DNA of 64,000 nucleotides from Xanthobacteraceae bacterium (GCA_019745775.1 JAIESR010000028.1:1-64000); one strand, 5' to 3'; shown: positions 15,819 to 25,495, counted from the first letter of the stretch. The notes: a model not told the origin generated them from the letters alone. Numbers and translations are program-made.

Positions 15819-16493
15819 ATGGCTCTTTCACTCATTGTCGGAAACAAGAACTACTCGTCCTGGTCGATGCGACCGTGGATCGCCATGAAGGCGGTGGGTA
15901 TCCCGTTCACGGAAGAGGTGATTTCTCTCAACGCACCCGACTTCAAGGCGCGCGTCTCCAAGGTATCGGGTACCGGCAAGGTGCCAGTGCTGTCCGACGG
16001 CGACGTCCACGTCTGGGAATCGCTCGCGATCCTCGAATATCTTGCCGAGAAATTCCCCGATGCCGGCCTGTGGCCGGCCGATCCGGCGGCGCGCGCCTAC
16101 GCGCGGGCAATCGCGTCGGAGATGCACGCGGGCTTTGTGCCGCTGCGCCGCCATCTGCCGATGAACATGTGGCGCCCGGTCCTACGGCGAGAACTCCCTG
16201 ATGATGTTGTCGTGAATGTCAGGCGTATCGAGCATATTTGGACAGATTGTCGCACGCGCTTCGGCAAGGGCGGGCCGTTTCTATTCGGCCGGTTCGGGGC
16301 GGCGGATGCGATGTACGCGCCGGTCGTCTCGCGCTTCCAAACCTACGCCATCGACATCGGCTCGGTGGCGCGGGACTATATGAAAGCCGTGATGGCGTTG
16401 CCGGCCTGGGTCGAATGGCGCTCGGCCGGCGTCAAGGAGCCGTGGGTCCTGCCTGAAGACGAGGTCGACTGGCCAACCGTCCTGCGCGAGTAA
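15819..16493 (+). CDS. Glutathione S-transferase family protein
   Basis: A 224-residue cytosolic GST-like protein. The N-terminal thioredoxin fold has the glutathione-site serine region NKNYSSWSMRPW, the cis-proline segment GKVPVLSDGD and the ESLAILEYLAE motif that binds the gamma-glutamyl part. The C-terminal helical domain contains FLFGRFGAADAMYAPVVSRF, the N-capping box. The closest known types are GstB-like zeta/theta-group proteins of proteobacteria. The substrate cannot be told. The ATG at 15819 is preferred because it starts the fold; the upstream ATG at 15774 lies in the palindromic repeat. Confidence 0.85.
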   Translation: MALSLIVGNKNYSSWSMRPWIAMKAVGIPFTEEVISLNAPDFKARVSKVSGTGKVPVLSDGDVHVWESLAILEYLAEKFPDAGLWPADPAARAYARAIASEMHAGFVPLRRHLPMNMWRPVLRRELPDDVVVNVRRIEHIWTDCRTRFGKGGPFLFGRFGAADAMYAPVVSRFQTYAIDIGSVARDYMKAVMALPAWVEWRSAGVKEPWVLPEDEVDWPTVLRE

Positions 16494-16679
16494 CGTCTTA
16501 AGCATTGCGACAATTTAATCGCTGCCGCTACTGGCCTAAAAAATGTCGTTGATGTGTATTGAAAGCGCGGCGAGGACGTCGAATATTTCACTCTAGCTGC
16601 GGCACCCGTGATCTTGCGGTGCTGCGGCGGGGGTTCTACAAGCGGGATCAACCTACCTTATCGCCCGGGAGCCATTACT

Positions 16680-17852
16680 ATGCGATATCGTCTTATCGCC
16701 CTGATTTTGCTCGCCATCTCCGCGTTGGCCGTCGGCGGTCCGACGCTCGCGCAGGACACCGCCAAGCCTGACGTCAAAGGCCTGTTTCTCTTGACCGACT
16801 ATCCGGCCGTCAGCGTTCGTCCCGGCACCACCGCGACGATCAGCCTGCGCCTCCAGAATTACGCGATGCCGCCCGAACGGCTCCAGATCTCGGTGTCGGG
16901 CGTCCCGCAGGGCTGGACCTCGACCATCGTTGGCGGCGGCCAGCCGATCGAGGCGGTGCTGCCGGCGACCAACGCCAGCGTCTCGTTCGAGCTACGCCTC
17001 GACATCCCGAAAGACGCGCCGATGGGCACGACCAATCTCACCGTGACCGCCAAGGGCGCCAACACCGTCTCCCTTCCGGTCGCCGTTTCGCTGGTGAAGG
17101 ACCTTCCGGCCAAGCTGACGCTGACGCCGGCGCTGCCGGAGCTTCGTGGCAACTCGCGTACGACCTTCGAGTATCAGCTCACGATCAAGAACGAGAGCGG
17201 CAAGCGAATCGTGGCGAACCTCGCGGCCACTGCTCCGCCGAACTTCGAAGTGTCGTTCACCGAGCAGTACGGCAGCCAGGAGCTCAACGCGGTGCCGCTC
17301 GATGCCAACCAGTCCAAGGACGTGAAGCTCAAGGTCCGCCCGCCGAATACGATCGGCGTCGGTCCTCAGAAGATCGTGGCGCGCGCCACCGCCGAGGACA
17401 CCACGGTCACCGCGGACCTGGGCATGGAGATCACCGGCACGCCGAAGATCGAGCTGTCCGGCAAGGATGGCCGCCTCAACGCTGCCGCCACGGCCGGTCA
17501 GGAGACCACGATCCCGGTCACCGTCGCCAACACCGGCACCTCGGCTGCGGAAGCGGTGGAAATGTCGGGCTCGGCGCCGAGCGGCTGGAAGATCGAGGCT
17601 GAGCCGAAGACCATCGACCGCATCCCGCCGAACGAGACCAGGGAAGTGGCGTTCAAGGTCACCCCGACCGCGAAGGCGGTCGCTGGCGATTATGTGCTCA
17701 CCACCCGCGCCAATGCCCGCGGCGAGTCGGCCTCGCAGACCTTCCGCGTGGCGGTCGCGACGTCGACGACGTGGGGTCTTGTCGGCATGGGCATCATCGG
17801 TATCGCCCTGCTGGTGCTGTTCGGCGCTGTGATGAGGTACGGACGGCGATGA
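16680..17852 (+). CDS. NEW3-domain exported protein of an ABC transporter operon
   Basis: A 390-residue exported protein with signal peptide (ending PTLAQD), several immunoglobulin-like repeats of the NPCBM-associated NEW3 type, and a single C-terminal membrane anchor ([26 protein letters not shown]). Repeats are seen by recurring phrases such as [29 protein letters not shown] and [16 protein letters not shown]. It is therefore tethered to the inner membrane with its beta domains in the periplasm. Its stop overlaps the start of the ABC ATPase, so the three genes form one operon in which this is probably the accessory or substrate-binding part. Confidence 0.82.
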   Translation: MRYRLIALILLAISALAVGGPTLAQDTAKPDVKGLFLLTDYPAVSVRPGTTATISLRLQNYAMPPERLQISVSGVPQGWTSTIVGGGQPIEAVLPATNASVSFELRLDIPKDAPMGTTNLTVTAKGANTVSLPVAVSLVKDLPAKLTLTPALPELRGNSRTTFEYQLTIKNESGKRIVANLAATAPPNFEVSFTEQYGSQELNAVPLDANQSKDVKLKVRPPNTIGVGPQKIVARATAEDTTVTADLGMEITGTPKIELSGKDGRLNAAATAGQETTIPVTVANTGTSAAEAVEMSGSAPSGWKIEAEPKTIDRIPPNETREVAFKVTPTAKAVAGDYVLTTRANARGESASQTFRVAVATSTTWGLVGMGIIGIALLVLFGAVMRYGRR

Positions 17853-18799
17853 GCGAACCGGTCATCGAGGCGCAAAATCTCACCAAGCGCTATGACGGGG
17901 TGCCGGTTGTCAAAGGCGTCTCGTTCTCGGTGGCGCAGGGAGAGATTTTTGGTCTGCTGGGCCCTAACGGCGCCGGCAAGACCACGACGATCCTGATGAT
18001 GCTCGGTCTGACCGAAGTGTCGGACGGGCAGGTGAAGGTGCTCGGCTACGATCCTGTGCGCGAGCCGCTCCAGGTCAAGCGCCGCGTCGGCTATCTGCCG
18101 GACGCGGTCGGCTTCTACGATAATCTCACGGCGGCCGAAAACCTGCGCTACATCGGCCGCCTCATCGGTCTGGATGCCCGCGAGTGCGAGGAAAAGATGA
18201 CCGCGGCGCTCGATCATGTCGGTCTTCACGACGTGACCGATCGGCGCGTGGCCACGTTCTCGCGCGGCATGCGGCAGCGTCTCGGCATTGCGGAAATTCT
18301 GCTCAAGGATGCGCAGATCGCGATCCTGGACGAGCCGACATCGGGCCTCGATCCGCAGGCCACGATCGAGCTGCTCGAGATCATCCGCAATCTCAAGCAG
18401 CGCAAGGTCACGGTGCTGCTCTCGTCGCATCTGCTCGATCGCGTGCAGAGCGTTTGCGACCGCGTCGCCCTGTTCAGCCAGGGCAACATCGTGCTGATGG
18501 GAACGGTCGACGAACTCGGCCGTCAGGTCCTCGGCGGCAACTTCAACCTCGACGTCGAAGCCGAAGGTTCCGGGCTCGAGGCCAGGTTCAAGGCGATACC
18601 GGGGGTCACCGGCGTCGAGGCGCTGGGACCGAATCGATGGCGATTGAAGACTGATCGCGATGTCCGGTCGGAAGCGGCCGGCGCGGTCATGGGCTCGGGT
18701 GGCAGGCTCCTGCGGCTGTCGCTCGAGGTGCCCACGCTCGAGACGATCTACACCCGCTATTTCCGTGGTGAGCAGGAGGCCGGCCGTCATGCAGCGTGA
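17849..18799 (+). CDS. ABC transporter ATP-binding protein
   Basis: A 316-residue ATPase that powers the adjacent ABC-2-type permease. Walker A ([12 protein letters not shown]), the signature [10 protein letters not shown], Walker B ([12 protein letters not shown]) and the H-loop (VLLSSHLLD) are all intact. A ~90-residue C-terminal extension of the kind seen in exporters of the Nod/Ytr/Gld type follows the nucleotide-binding domain. It overlaps the NEW3 gene by four bases (ATGA) and the permease gene by 11 bases, so the three are translationally coupled. Confidence 0.92.
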   Translation: MSEPVIEAQNLTKRYDGVPVVKGVSFSVAQGEIFGLLGPNGAGKTTTILMMLGLTEVSDGQVKVLGYDPVREPLQVKRRVGYLPDAVGFYDNLTAAENLRYIGRLIGLDARECEEKMTAALDHVGLHDVTDRRVATFSRGMRQRLGIAEILLKDAQIAILDEPTSGLDPQATIELLEIIRNLKQRKVTVLLSSHLLDRVQSVCDRVALFSQGNIVLMGTVDELGRQVLGGNFNLDVEAEGSGLEARFKAIPGVTGVEALGPNRWRLKTDRDVRSEAAGAVMGSGGRLLRLSLEVPTLETIYTRYFRGEQEAGRHAA

Positions 18800-19757
18800 A
18801 GGTTCGCCCTGGCAGGGAGTAGGGGTCGTCGCTCGCAAGGAGCTCTCCGACCACCTCAGCAGCGTGCGCATGCTGGTGATCGAACTGCTGGTGGTGGTGA
18901 CGGGCGTTGTCGTCGTGCTGGTGTCGCTGCAGCAGATTCGCGACGTCACCGCCGAGGATCCGTTCCTGCTGCTGCGGGTTTTCACCCGGTCCGGCGAGCA
19001 GTTGTCGTTCGTTTTCGTGCTGACGCTGCTCGTGCCACTCATTGCCATCGGGCTCGGCTTCGATCTCGTCAACAGCGAGTACAACCAGCGCACGCTGAGC
19101 CGGGTGCTGTCGCAGCCGATCTACCGCGACGCGCTGCTGTTCGGGAAGTTCCTCGCCGGTCTCGCCACCATCGCGATCAGCCTGACCGCGATGTGGATGG
19201 TCGTGATCGGGCTCGCGCTCGCCACGCTCGGCGTACCGCCGAACGGCGAGGAGCTCGCGCGCGCGGCGCTGATGCTGTTCGTCACCATCGCCTACGCGGG
19301 CGTCTGGCTCGCGCTGGCGATGTTGTTCTCAGTGCTGTTCCGCTCGCCCGCGACCGCCGCGCTCAGTGCGCTCGGACTGTGGCTGTTCATCTCGATCCTG
19401 TGGCCGTTCCTGTCGAGCCACCTGGTCAATGTGTTCGTGCCAGCCTCCGCCAGTTCGGCCGACGAGCTGTTGAACACGCTCGCCACGCACCAGGCCGTCC
19501 GCCGCGTATCGCCGGGTGCGTTGTTCGGCGAGATTGTGACGGTGCTGCTCGATCCCGCGGTGCGCTCGACCCAGCAGTCGCAGCTCGCGGCGATGGGGCT
19601 CGCGCTGATCGAGCCCGGTTCGATCCCGGGAGCGCCGCTGCCGCTCCTGCAGAGCGTGCTGATCGTGTGGCCGCAGATGGTCAGCCTGATCGCAGGCACG
19701 ATCGTGCTGTTCGTGATCGGCTATGTGATCTTCCAGCGCCAGGAAGTCAGAGCGTAG
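18789..19757 (+). CDS. ABC-2 type permease
   Basis: A 322-residue integral membrane protein with six predicted helices. The order of a short cytoplasmic N-terminus ([16 protein letters not shown]), a first helix ([18 protein letters not shown]), and a later group of helices with the [30 protein letters not shown] loop is characteristic of ABC-2 exporters. It pairs with the ATPase upstream. The exported compound is not evident; related NEW3-ABC sets are linked to envelope or copper/nitrous-oxide reductase maturation (NosFY) and gliding machinery (GldAFG), but no such genes lie here. Confidence 0.88.
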   Translation: MQREGSPWQGVGVVARKELSDHLSSVRMLVIELLVVVTGVVVVLVSLQQIRDVTAEDPFLLLRVFTRSGEQLSFVFVLTLLVPLIAIGLGFDLVNSEYNQRTLSRVLSQPIYRDALLFGKFLAGLATIAISLTAMWMVVIGLALATLGVPPNGEELARAALMLFVTIAYAGVWLALAMLFSVLFRSPATAALSALGLWLFISILWPFLSSHLVNVFVPASASSADELLNTLATHQAVRRVSPGALFGEIVTVLLDPAVRSTQQSQLAAMGLALIEPGSIPGAPLPLLQSVLIVWPQMVSLIAGTIVLFVIGYVIFQRQEVRA

Positions 19758-19781
19758 CGCGCTCGACGATGTTGCAAGCAG

Positions 19782-19811
19782 GAAGGGCGGCCACGAAGGC
19801 CGCCCTTCTTG
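19782..19811. terminator. Bidirectional intrinsic terminator
   Basis: GAAGGGCGGCC (19782-19792) pairs perfectly with GGCCGCCCTTC (19798-19808) around the loop ACGAA. It lies between convergent genes, the ABC permease on the plus strand and the DUF1236 gene on the minus strand, and could end both. T-runs are short on both sides. Confidence 0.65.
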
Positions 19812-19832
19812 CATTTGGCGTTCGTTGCCGGA

Positions 19833-20546
19833 TCAGACGACCAGCACTGCCACGATCTTATAGCTCGCCGGCTCGACGATGATGATGCGCTCGTCGACGA
19901 TGAAGTACAGGTAGCCGCGCCACGCCGGATGGATCTCGACCAGCGTCGCCGGAACCGCCACCAGCTTCACGCGATCACGCGGCACCACGGTCCCGACGTT
20001 GAGCGAGAAGTTGACGTTGGTCACCCGCGGGGCGTTGCTGCTTTGCAGCACCGTCGTGCGGATAGTGGTGCGCTGCTCGGTGGTCAGCGTCACGTTGCCG
20101 GACGTCTGGGTGCCGCCTTTGCCTTCGGCACCTTTCTGCGTCTTCTCGGTGTCGCGCGGCGACTGCTGACCCTGCTGCTGCTGCGGCGGCTGCTGCTTGG
20201 GTTGGCTCTGCTGCTGCTTAGGCTGCTCGTCGCGCGGACCTTGCATGTCGCGCTGGCCCTGGCCGTTTTGACCGGGGGCGCGCGACGGCTCCTTGGACTG
20301 CGCCTTGCCTTTAGGCTCAGGCGCTGCCTGACCTTGCTGGCCCTGCGTCTGACCGCCCTGGCCCTGCGTACGCGGCTCTTTCTGATTCTGAGCCTTGCCT
20401 TTGCCGCCGTCCTGTTGCGGCGCCATTTGCGTGCCGCCTTGGCCTTGCTCGGCTCCTCCAGGGCGCTGCACGCCTTGCGCGGCAGCGAATACCGTCCCGA
20501 CCAGCAGCGCGGCGGCCGCCGTCGTGATCGACAGGTTGCGTCTCAT
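19833..20546 (-). CDS. DUF1236 exported protein with Gln/Gly/Lys-rich linker
   Basis: A 237-residue exported protein. A signal peptide (MRRNLSITTAAAALLVGTVFAAAQG) is followed by a long low-complexity stretch of Gln, Gly, Lys and Pro (about 25-140), then a DUF1236 domain. The final segment with YLYFIVDERIIIVEPASYKIVAVLVV is the hallmark of DUF1236. The family is common in Hyphomicrobiales and is exported; no function is established. The preferred ATG at 20546 starts the signal peptide; an upstream one at 20603 is unlikely. The linker could act as a flexible, charged spacer in the periplasm. Confidence 0.85.
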   Translation of the reverse strand: MRRNLSITTAAAALLVGTVFAAAQGVQRPGGAEQGQGGTQMAPQQDGGKGKAQNQKEPRTQGQGGQTQGQQGQAAPEPKGKAQSKEPSRAPGQNGQGQRDMQGPRDEQPKQQQSQPKQQPPQQQQGQQSPRDTEKTQKGAEGKGGTQTSGNVTLTTEQRTTIRTTVLQSSNAPRVTNVNFSLNVGTVVPRDRVKLVAVPATLVEIHPAWRGYLYFIVDERIIIVEPASYKIVAVLVV

Positions 20547-20732
20547 TCGAACGTTCCTCCAGAAAGGTTGACCCGTGCCGCCGGTCATCGGCCGAACGTG
20601 CAACGGCGATGCGCGGAACAGGTTCCTGCCGATCGACCGTACTGCGTCGAAATAGATGGTAACCTGACGATCAGTTCACGGAACTCAATCGATCGGTGCA
20701 AATGGGCGCGAGACACGCCGGTGATAATGCGA

Positions 20733-20755
20733 AGGGCGGTCGCGGCGACCGCCCT
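20733..20755 (-). terminator. Hairpin after the 59-residue membrane-protein gene
   Basis: AGGGCGGTCG (20733-20742) pairs perfectly with CGACCGCCCT (20746-20755) around a CGG loop. It lies 42 bases downstream of the minus-strand stop at 20797. The tail lacks a strong T-run, so termination may be weak. Confidence 0.5.
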
Positions 20756-20796
20756 CGGTTCAATTTTGCGAAAGATTGTGCGGCTCCGCGCCGCGA

Positions 20797-20976
20797 TCAG
20801 CCGCTGATGCGACGCCAGCCGTCGCGCGCCATCGCGGTCAGCTGGTCGACGTTCTTGGCGACGACATCCCAGTTGACCATCGGGCGGGCATCCGCGCGCG
20901 TGCTGGTCTGGTCGGCCACGTAGACGCCACCGACCGTGAGCGCGAAGCCAAGGATGATGCCGAACAACAGTCGCAT
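20797..20976 (-). CDS. Small single-span membrane protein, 59 residues
   Basis: Reading the minus strand from the ATG at 20976 gives a 59-residue protein that starts MRLLFGIILGFALTVGGVYV, a signal-anchor helix, and continues with a soluble part that contains PMVNWDVVAKNVDQLTAMA and ends RDGWRRISG. The layout matches small uncharacterised proteins found widely in Bradyrhizobium-type genomes. An AGGGAACAGGACATG context gives a reasonable ribosome site. A hairpin follows the stop. It has no co-directional neighbour close by and is too short for most gene finders. Confidence 0.7.
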   Translation of the reverse strand: MRLLFGIILGFALTVGGVYVADQTSTRADARPMVNWDVVAKNVDQLTAMARDGWRRISG

Positions 20977-21177
20977 GTCCTGTTCCCTCTAATGGGTCCC
21001 GCCAGGGGTGACCTAGGCGAGGAACGCGGCGCCAATATGATGAGTTCCCTCGCGCTTGGTCGGCGACTAAGGGTGTGGTTCAACTGGGCACCGTAACCGT
21101 CTGAATCAACTCAGTGATTGTTGGCTGCCGAAATTGCGCGGGACCATTGCAAGCTGTTCATGCAGTTCGCCGATTTT

Positions 21178-21208
21178 TTGCCCGATTTCCCGAAATGGCT
21201 GCTATATT
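21178..21208 (+). promoter_or_regulatory. Weak candidate promoter for the 66-residue gene
   Basis: TTGCCC (21178-21183) and TATATT (21203-21208) are separated by 19 bases, one or two more than ideal. The segment is the most A/T-rich in the gap and lies about 65 bases before the GTG start at 21271. Confidence 0.3.
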
Positions 21209-21270
21209 GCCCCCAATAGCAAGGGTCAGGGAAGTATTCGGGGTGTCGTTGAGTAGAGTTCGGGAGATCA

Positions 21271-21471
21271 GTGGTGGACGCACACAAGTTTCGGCTCGGC
21301 CAGACAGTCTATTTCACGGCAAAGCCGCTTGGTCACATGACCGCTAACGGGGCTTATCAGATCGTCAAGCTTCTGCCTTTGGATGGCGACGAGCACCAAT
21401 ACCGTATCAAGAGCACCGACGAAGCCTTTGAGCGGGTCGCCAAGGAAAGTCAGCTCGATCGCTCGCGCTGA
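21271..21471 (+). CDS. Hypothetical protein, 66 residues
   Basis: A 66-residue soluble protein starting at GTG 21271 (VVDAHKFRLGQTVYFTAKPLG). The layout of a beta-rich N-half, the phrase YQIVKLLPLDGDEHQYRIKS and an acidic helix FERVAKESQLDR resembles a small SH3-like or KOW-like fold found in many alphaproteobacterial genomes. I do not know a named family. GGGAGATCA precedes the start. Confidence rests on the well-formed length, ribosome site and candidate promoter. Confidence 0.6.
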   Translation: MVDAHKFRLGQTVYFTAKPLGHMTANGAYQIVKLLPLDGDEHQYRIKSTDEAFERVAKESQLDRSR

Positions 21472-21642
21472 TCGGGTCAGCCCACTGGCATTGTACCGCA
21501 GCCATCGCGAGCCTCCGGTTCGAGTGTGGCTTCATGGCATCACTCGGCCGCGTAATGCGGCGTACACGCTGCCCTTGGTGGACAATGTCCGGCAGCACTC
21601 CCTATGCTTTCGCAAGCGGGCGCATGTGGCGTGGGGATACTC

Positions 21643-22665
21643 ATGGCCAGTCCACTCGAAAACTGGATTCCTGGGCTCGATCCGTTGACGGGCACACTGA
21701 CGCTGCCCCTGTGGGCGGCGGGCGCCGTCGCGGCGTTGTTCGTCGTGTTCTGCGCGCTGGCACTCAACCGCGCTGGTCGCGAGGGCATCGCCGGCGGCAC
21801 TGCGCGCATCGCGCTCATCCTCGTCGGCGCAGTATTGGCCTGGTTCCTCCTTGAAGGCACCACCCGGCCGGACACCGCCGCCGAGCGCCGCGCGCTTGAA
21901 GCACGCGCCGGCGTGCTCGCAACGCGGGCGACGATGCCGGGCTCGCCGCTGGCCTGTCTCGACGCCATGGCCGGCGATACCGTCGAGCGCTCCTGTGAGC
22001 GCACGCTGTTCGCGACGCCGGAGGCGATGGCGTCTGCGGTGTCGTATGCGGCCACGCAGCTCAATCTGTTCGCCGACGTCAGCGAGTTCGTCAATCGTGG
22101 CCACGCCGGCCTGGAGCCGCTGCTGGCGAGCCTGCGGCGCGCGGTCGAGACCGACCGTTACGGGCTCGTCGCCCATGTGCTGGCAACGCGCGACAGCTGC
22201 ACGGCCGAGCAGTGCCCACCGTTGGCGATGATGCGCGATGCAAGTCGGCTGAGTGCCAATCTCAAGCAGCGCACCTACGACTTCTATGTCGGGCGGCATT
22301 CCTCGGTCTGGCCAGCGCCGGCGGCCGGGCCGGTCGCGAGCGCCTCGCCGCCTTCTATGCCGGGCGCTCCCGGTATGCAGCCGATGCCGCAGGGCGCGTC
22401 GGCCTCGCCGGGGGTGGCGGTGCGGCCGAACGGCGAGCTGTTCTTTCCGTCGTCGGATTCGATCCCGCCGGTGAACATCATGACTGCGGAACCCGGCGCG
22501 CAGAACGAGACCACGGGTTCCGCGCCGGCTCGCACGCCGCCCAAGCGACCGGCGCAGAAGGATCAGCAGCCCAAGGCGCAGAAGGACCAGCAGTCCAAGC
22601 AACAACAGCAGGCGCCGATCGACCTCAACACGGCGGCGCGCAACGCGCCGGTCACGGCGCAGTAA
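21643..22665 (+). CDS. Hypothetical two-span membrane protein with Pro/Lys/Gln-rich tail
   Basis: A 340-residue protein of unknown role. Two membrane helices occur near the N-terminus (about 23-43, LPLWAAGAVAALFVVFCALAL, and 52-72, GTARIALILVGAVLAWFLL). A Cys-containing soluble domain follows (SPLACLDAMAGDTVERSCERTLF, ATRDSCTAEQCPPL), with paired cysteines suggesting a periplasmic disulfide region. The last third is low complexity (KRPAQKDQQPKAQKDQQ). The first ATG at 21604 would add 13 residues; the ATG at 21643 follows a better context. The family appears in Bradyrhizobium-type genomes but has no known function. Confidence 0.65.
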   Translation: MASPLENWIPGLDPLTGTLTLPLWAAGAVAALFVVFCALALNRAGREGIAGGTARIALILVGAVLAWFLLEGTTRPDTAAERRALEARAGVLATRATMPGSPLACLDAMAGDTVERSCERTLFATPEAMASAVSYAATQLNLFADVSEFVNRGHAGLEPLLASLRRAVETDRYGLVAHVLATRDSCTAEQCPPLAMMRDASRLSANLKQRTYDFYVGRHSSVWPAPAAGPVASASPPSMPGAPGMQPMPQGASASPGVAVRPNGELFFPSSDSIPPVNIMTAEPGAQNETTGSAPARTPPKRPAQKDQQPKAQKDQQSKQQQQAPIDLNTAARNAPVTAQ

Positions 22666-22759
22666 GTCCCTGCCTGAGGATAACGCGAGGCTTTGCTGGC
22701 GATATCCGCGCCTGAAGCATTAACATGCCGTCCCAGCAAGAACGGTAGACAGGTTCCGC

Positions 22760-23191
22760 GTGACACTGCATCTGATCAAGCTCGCCGTCGGTTGCGACTC
22801 GATCCAGGATCTCGAGGACTGGATCAAGGAGAAGCGCAAGCGAACGCGGGGCAAGAAGACCGAGCACATCCACACCACGCGCATGGTGCCCAAGCGCGCC
22901 GACGAGATCGTGGGCGCCGGTTCGCTCTATTGGGTGATCCGCGGGCAGGTGATGTGCCGCGAGCGGGTATTGGCGGTGCGGCCCTTTGTCGACAAGGGCG
23001 GTATCGGCCGCTGCCGGATCGTGCTGGAGCCGAAAGTGGTGCCGGTTGAGCCGCGGCCGTGGCGGGCGTTCCAGGGCTGGCGCTACCTGCCGGAGAAGGA
23101 TGCGCCACGCGACCTGACACGGATCGCGCCCGGCCTGCGCGCCATGCCCGAGGAGATGCGCCGCGAATTGCGGGACCTCGGGCTGCTCTGA
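22760..23191 (+). CDS. DUF1489 family protein
   Basis: A 143-residue cytoplasmic protein. It matches DUF1489 by LIKLAVGCDSIQDLEDW, HIHTTRMVPKRADEIVGAGSLYWVIRG and WRAFQGWRYLPEKDAPRDL, with the usual length. The start is GTG at 22760. The family is nearly restricted to Alphaproteobacteria and has no assigned role. It lies upstream of gatC on the same strand with a 110-base gap. Confidence 0.85.
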   Translation: MTLHLIKLAVGCDSIQDLEDWIKEKRKRTRGKKTEHIHTTRMVPKRADEIVGAGSLYWVIRGQVMCRERVLAVRPFVDKGGIGRCRIVLEPKVVPVEPRPWRAFQGWRYLPEKDAPRDLTRIAPGLRAMPEEMRRELRDLGLL

Positions 23192-23301
23192 GGGCGTGGA
23201 TTTTCAGCCTCCGCCCCTGACTTTGCCGTAACATTGCCGCCGGCGACGGCGCTCTGCTATAGCCGCCGCGATCGAGGAATGGCCCCCGGGTGCCTGTCAC
23301 C

Positions 23302-23589
23302 ATGTCCGTTGACGAAAAAACCGTCCGCCGCATTGCGCATCTGGCGCGCGTTGCCGTTGCCGAGGACGACGTCGCGCATCTGCAGAGCGAACTCAACGCC
23401 ATCCTGGCCTTCGTCGAGCAATTGTCCGAGGTGGATTGCCAGGGCGTGGAGCCGATGACCTCGGTGACGCCGATGGCGATGAAGAAGCGCGAGGACAAAA
23501 TTACCGACGGCGGCATCGCCGAGGACGTGCTGCGCAACGCGCCGGCGCGTGAGGGCAGCTACTTCCTGGTACCGAAGGTGGTGGAGTAG
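23302..23589 (+). CDS. gatC: Asp-tRNA(Asn)/Glu-tRNA(Gln) amidotransferase subunit GatC
   Basis: GatC is the small stabilising subunit of the GatCAB amidotransferase that converts Glu-tRNA(Gln) and Asp-tRNA(Asn) to their amide forms. The 95-residue product starts [19 protein letters not shown] and shows the [19 protein letters not shown] core and the terminal [12 protein letters not shown]. The ATG at 23302 is preferred over the GTG at 23290 because it gives the standard N-terminus. gatA follows after an intergenic repeat and a small Cys-rich gene, and gatB is about 12 kb downstream. Confidence 0.93.
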   Translation: MSVDEKTVRRIAHLARVAVAEDDVAHLQSELNAILAFVEQLSEVDCQGVEPMTSVTPMAMKKREDKITDGGIAEDVLRNAPAREGSYFLVPKVVE

Positions 23590-23610
23590 GGCGCATGGCC
23601 GACATCCCCC

Positions 23611-23756
23611 GTAGGGTGGGCAAAGCGTGTGACCGCGAAGCGGGAGCACGCGTGCCCACCATGGCGATGATCATCGTCGCAGCGTCCCGGTGGACACGGC
23701 GCTCTACCGTCCGCATGGCGAGACCGGTTCCTCGGTCGCGCCTTTGCCCACGCTAC
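23611..23756. repeat. Interspersed element with terminal inverted repeats between gatC and gatA
   Basis: The element opens GTAGGGTGGGCAAAG and closes CTTTGCCCACGCTAC, a near-perfect inverted terminal repeat of 15 bases. An inner pair (GCGTGCCCACC and GGTGGACACGGC) repeats the theme. No reading frame of its own is seen. Such 'GTAGGGTGGGCAAAGC' palindromic repeats are familiar in Bradyrhizobium and relatives, from memory. It interrupts what is normally a tight gatCA operon. Confidence 0.65.
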
Positions 23757-23779
23757 AGCCTGTCGATGGAGTAGGGCAC

Positions 23780-23974
23780 ATGTGCTGGGCCTGCGAGGAA
23801 GAGGCGATGTGGCGGCGCTACCAGCTCGAGGTCGCGGTCGAGCGCGGCGAGATTCCGCCGGGCTTCGAGCCGGCGGACTTCGAGGCCGCCGGATTGCCGG
23901 TGCCGCCCAAACGCGCTGCTGCGAGCGCGGAGGCAGCCAATCCCTTCGCCTGCGATGCTCCGGACACGGCATGA
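23780..23974 (+). CDS. Small Cys-containing protein upstream of gatA
   Basis: A 64-residue product that starts [20 protein letters not shown], with a CxxC at the very N-terminus, an amphipathic acidic helix, and a C-terminal [18 protein letters not shown] segment. The CxxC could bind a metal or form a disulfide. Its stop overlaps the gatA start (ATGA), so it is translationally coupled to gatA. Similar 60-70-residue proteins with the same MCWAC start occur in rhizobial genomes, as I recall; no function is known. Confidence 0.65.
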   Translation: MCWACEEEAMWRRYQLEVAVERGEIPPGFEPADFEAAGLPVPPKRAAASAEAANPFACDAPDTA

Positions 23975-25449
23975 CGGAGCTCACGTCCCTCACGCTCGCC
24001 GAGGCGCGCGACGGATTGCGCAAGCGCGCGTTCTCCGCCGTAGAGCTTGCCGACGCGCATGTCGCGGCAATCGAGCAGGCGCGCGCCCTCAATGCTTATG
24101 TGGTCGAGACGCCCGATGTCGCGCGCGCGATGGCGAAGGACGCCGACACACGCCTGAAGAGCAGCGACGCGCGGCCGCTCGAAGGCATTCCGCTCGGCAT
24201 CAAGGATCTGTTCGCGACCAAGGACGTGCGCACCACCGCATGCTCGCGCATCCTCGACAATTTCGTGCCGACCTACGAGTCGACCGTCACGTCGCAGCTC
24301 TGGCGCGACGGCGCCGTGATGCTCGGCAAGCTCAACAACGACGAGTTCGCGATGGGTTCGTCGAACGAGACCTCGTGCTTCGGGCCGGTGATTAACCCGT
24401 GGCGGCGGAAAGGATCAAATGCGGCGCTGGTGCCCGGTGGTTCCTCGGGCGGCTCGTCCGCCGCGGTCGCCGCGCGTCTTTGCCTGGGCGCGACCGCGAC
24501 CGACACCGGCGGCTCGATCCGCCAGCCGGCGGCGTTCACCGGCACTGTCGGCATCAAGCCGACCTACGGGCGCTGTTCGCGGTGGGGCATCATCGCCTAC
24601 GCCTCGTCGCTCGATCAGGCCGGGCCGATCGCGCGTACCGTGCGCGATACCGCGATCCTGCTACGCTCGATGGCGGGGCACGATCCGAAGGATTCAACCT
24701 CGGTCGATCGCGCGGTGCCGGATTACGAAGCCGCGCTCGGCAGGCCGGTGAAGGGCCTGACCATCGGCATCCCGAAGGAATATCGCGTGCCCGGCATGGC
24801 GGCCGAGATCGGCACGCTGTGGGAGCAGGGCGTCGCCTGGCTGAAGGCGGCGGGCGCCGAAATTGTCGAGGTGTCGCTGCCGCACACTAAATACGCGCTG
24901 CCGGCCTACTACATCGTGGCGCCGGCAGAGGCGTCGTCGAACCTCGCGCGCTACGACGGCGTGCGCTACGGGCTGCGCCAGCCGGGGCGCGACGTCATCG
25001 GCATGTACGAGAAGACGCGCGCCGATGGATTTGGCGCGGAGGTGCGCCGTCGCATCATGATCGGCACCTACGTGCTCTCGGCCGGCTACTACGACGCCTA
25101 CTACCTGCAGGCGCAGAAGGTGCGCACGCTGATCAAGCGCGATTTCGACGACTGCTTTGCCAAGGGCGTCGACGCGATCCTGACGCCCACGACGCCGTCG
25201 GACGCCTTCGGCCTCGGCGAGAAGGCCGGCGCCGACCCGATCGAGATGTATCTGAACGACGTGTTCACGGTGACGGTGAACATGGCCGGGCTGCCCGGCC
25301 TTTCGATCCCGGCCGGACTGTCATCCGACGGCCTGCCGCTCGGGCTCCAGCTCATCGGCCGGCCGTTCGACGAGGAGACGCTGTTCTCGCTCGGCGCGGT
25401 GATCGAGCAGGCGGCGGGAAGCTTCATGCCGGAACGGTGGTGGTATTAG
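23971..25449 (+). CDS. gatA: Asp-tRNA(Asn)/Glu-tRNA(Gln) amidotransferase subunit GatA
   Basis: GatA is the glutaminase subunit that supplies ammonia to the GatB active site. The 492-residue product carries the amidase signature with its Ser-cisSer-Lys triad: the lysine of [11 protein letters not shown], the cis-serine in [14 protein letters not shown] and the nucleophilic serine in [12 protein letters not shown]. The [17 protein letters not shown] and LDQAGP segments are typical of bacterial GatA. The start at ATG 23971 overlaps the stop of the small upstream gene. It is co-directional with gatC, while gatB lies far downstream beyond an accessory block. Confidence 0.95.
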   Translation: MTELTSLTLAEARDGLRKRAFSAVELADAHVAAIEQARALNAYVVETPDVARAMAKDADTRLKSSDARPLEGIPLGIKDLFATKDVRTTACSRILDNFVPTYESTVTSQLWRDGAVMLGKLNNDEFAMGSSNETSCFGPVINPWRRKGSNAALVPGGSSGGSSAAVAARLCLGATATDTGGSIRQPAAFTGTVGIKPTYGRCSRWGIIAYASSLDQAGPIARTVRDTAILLRSMAGHDPKDSTSVDRAVPDYEAALGRPVKGLTIGIPKEYRVPGMAAEIGTLWEQGVAWLKAAGAEIVEVSLPHTKYALPAYYIVAPAEASSNLARYDGVRYGLRQPGRDVIGMYEKTRADGFGAEVRRRIMIGTYVLSAGYYDAYYLQAQKVRTLIKRDFDDCFAKGVDAILTPTTPSDAFGLGEKAGADPIEMYLNDVFTVTVNMAGLPGLSIPAGLSSDGLPLGLQLIGRPFDEETLFSLGAVIEQAAGSFMPERWWY

Positions 25450-25495
25450 ACAGTAACTATCAGAAGTGTCAGATAGTAACTATTGGAGCCCGATC

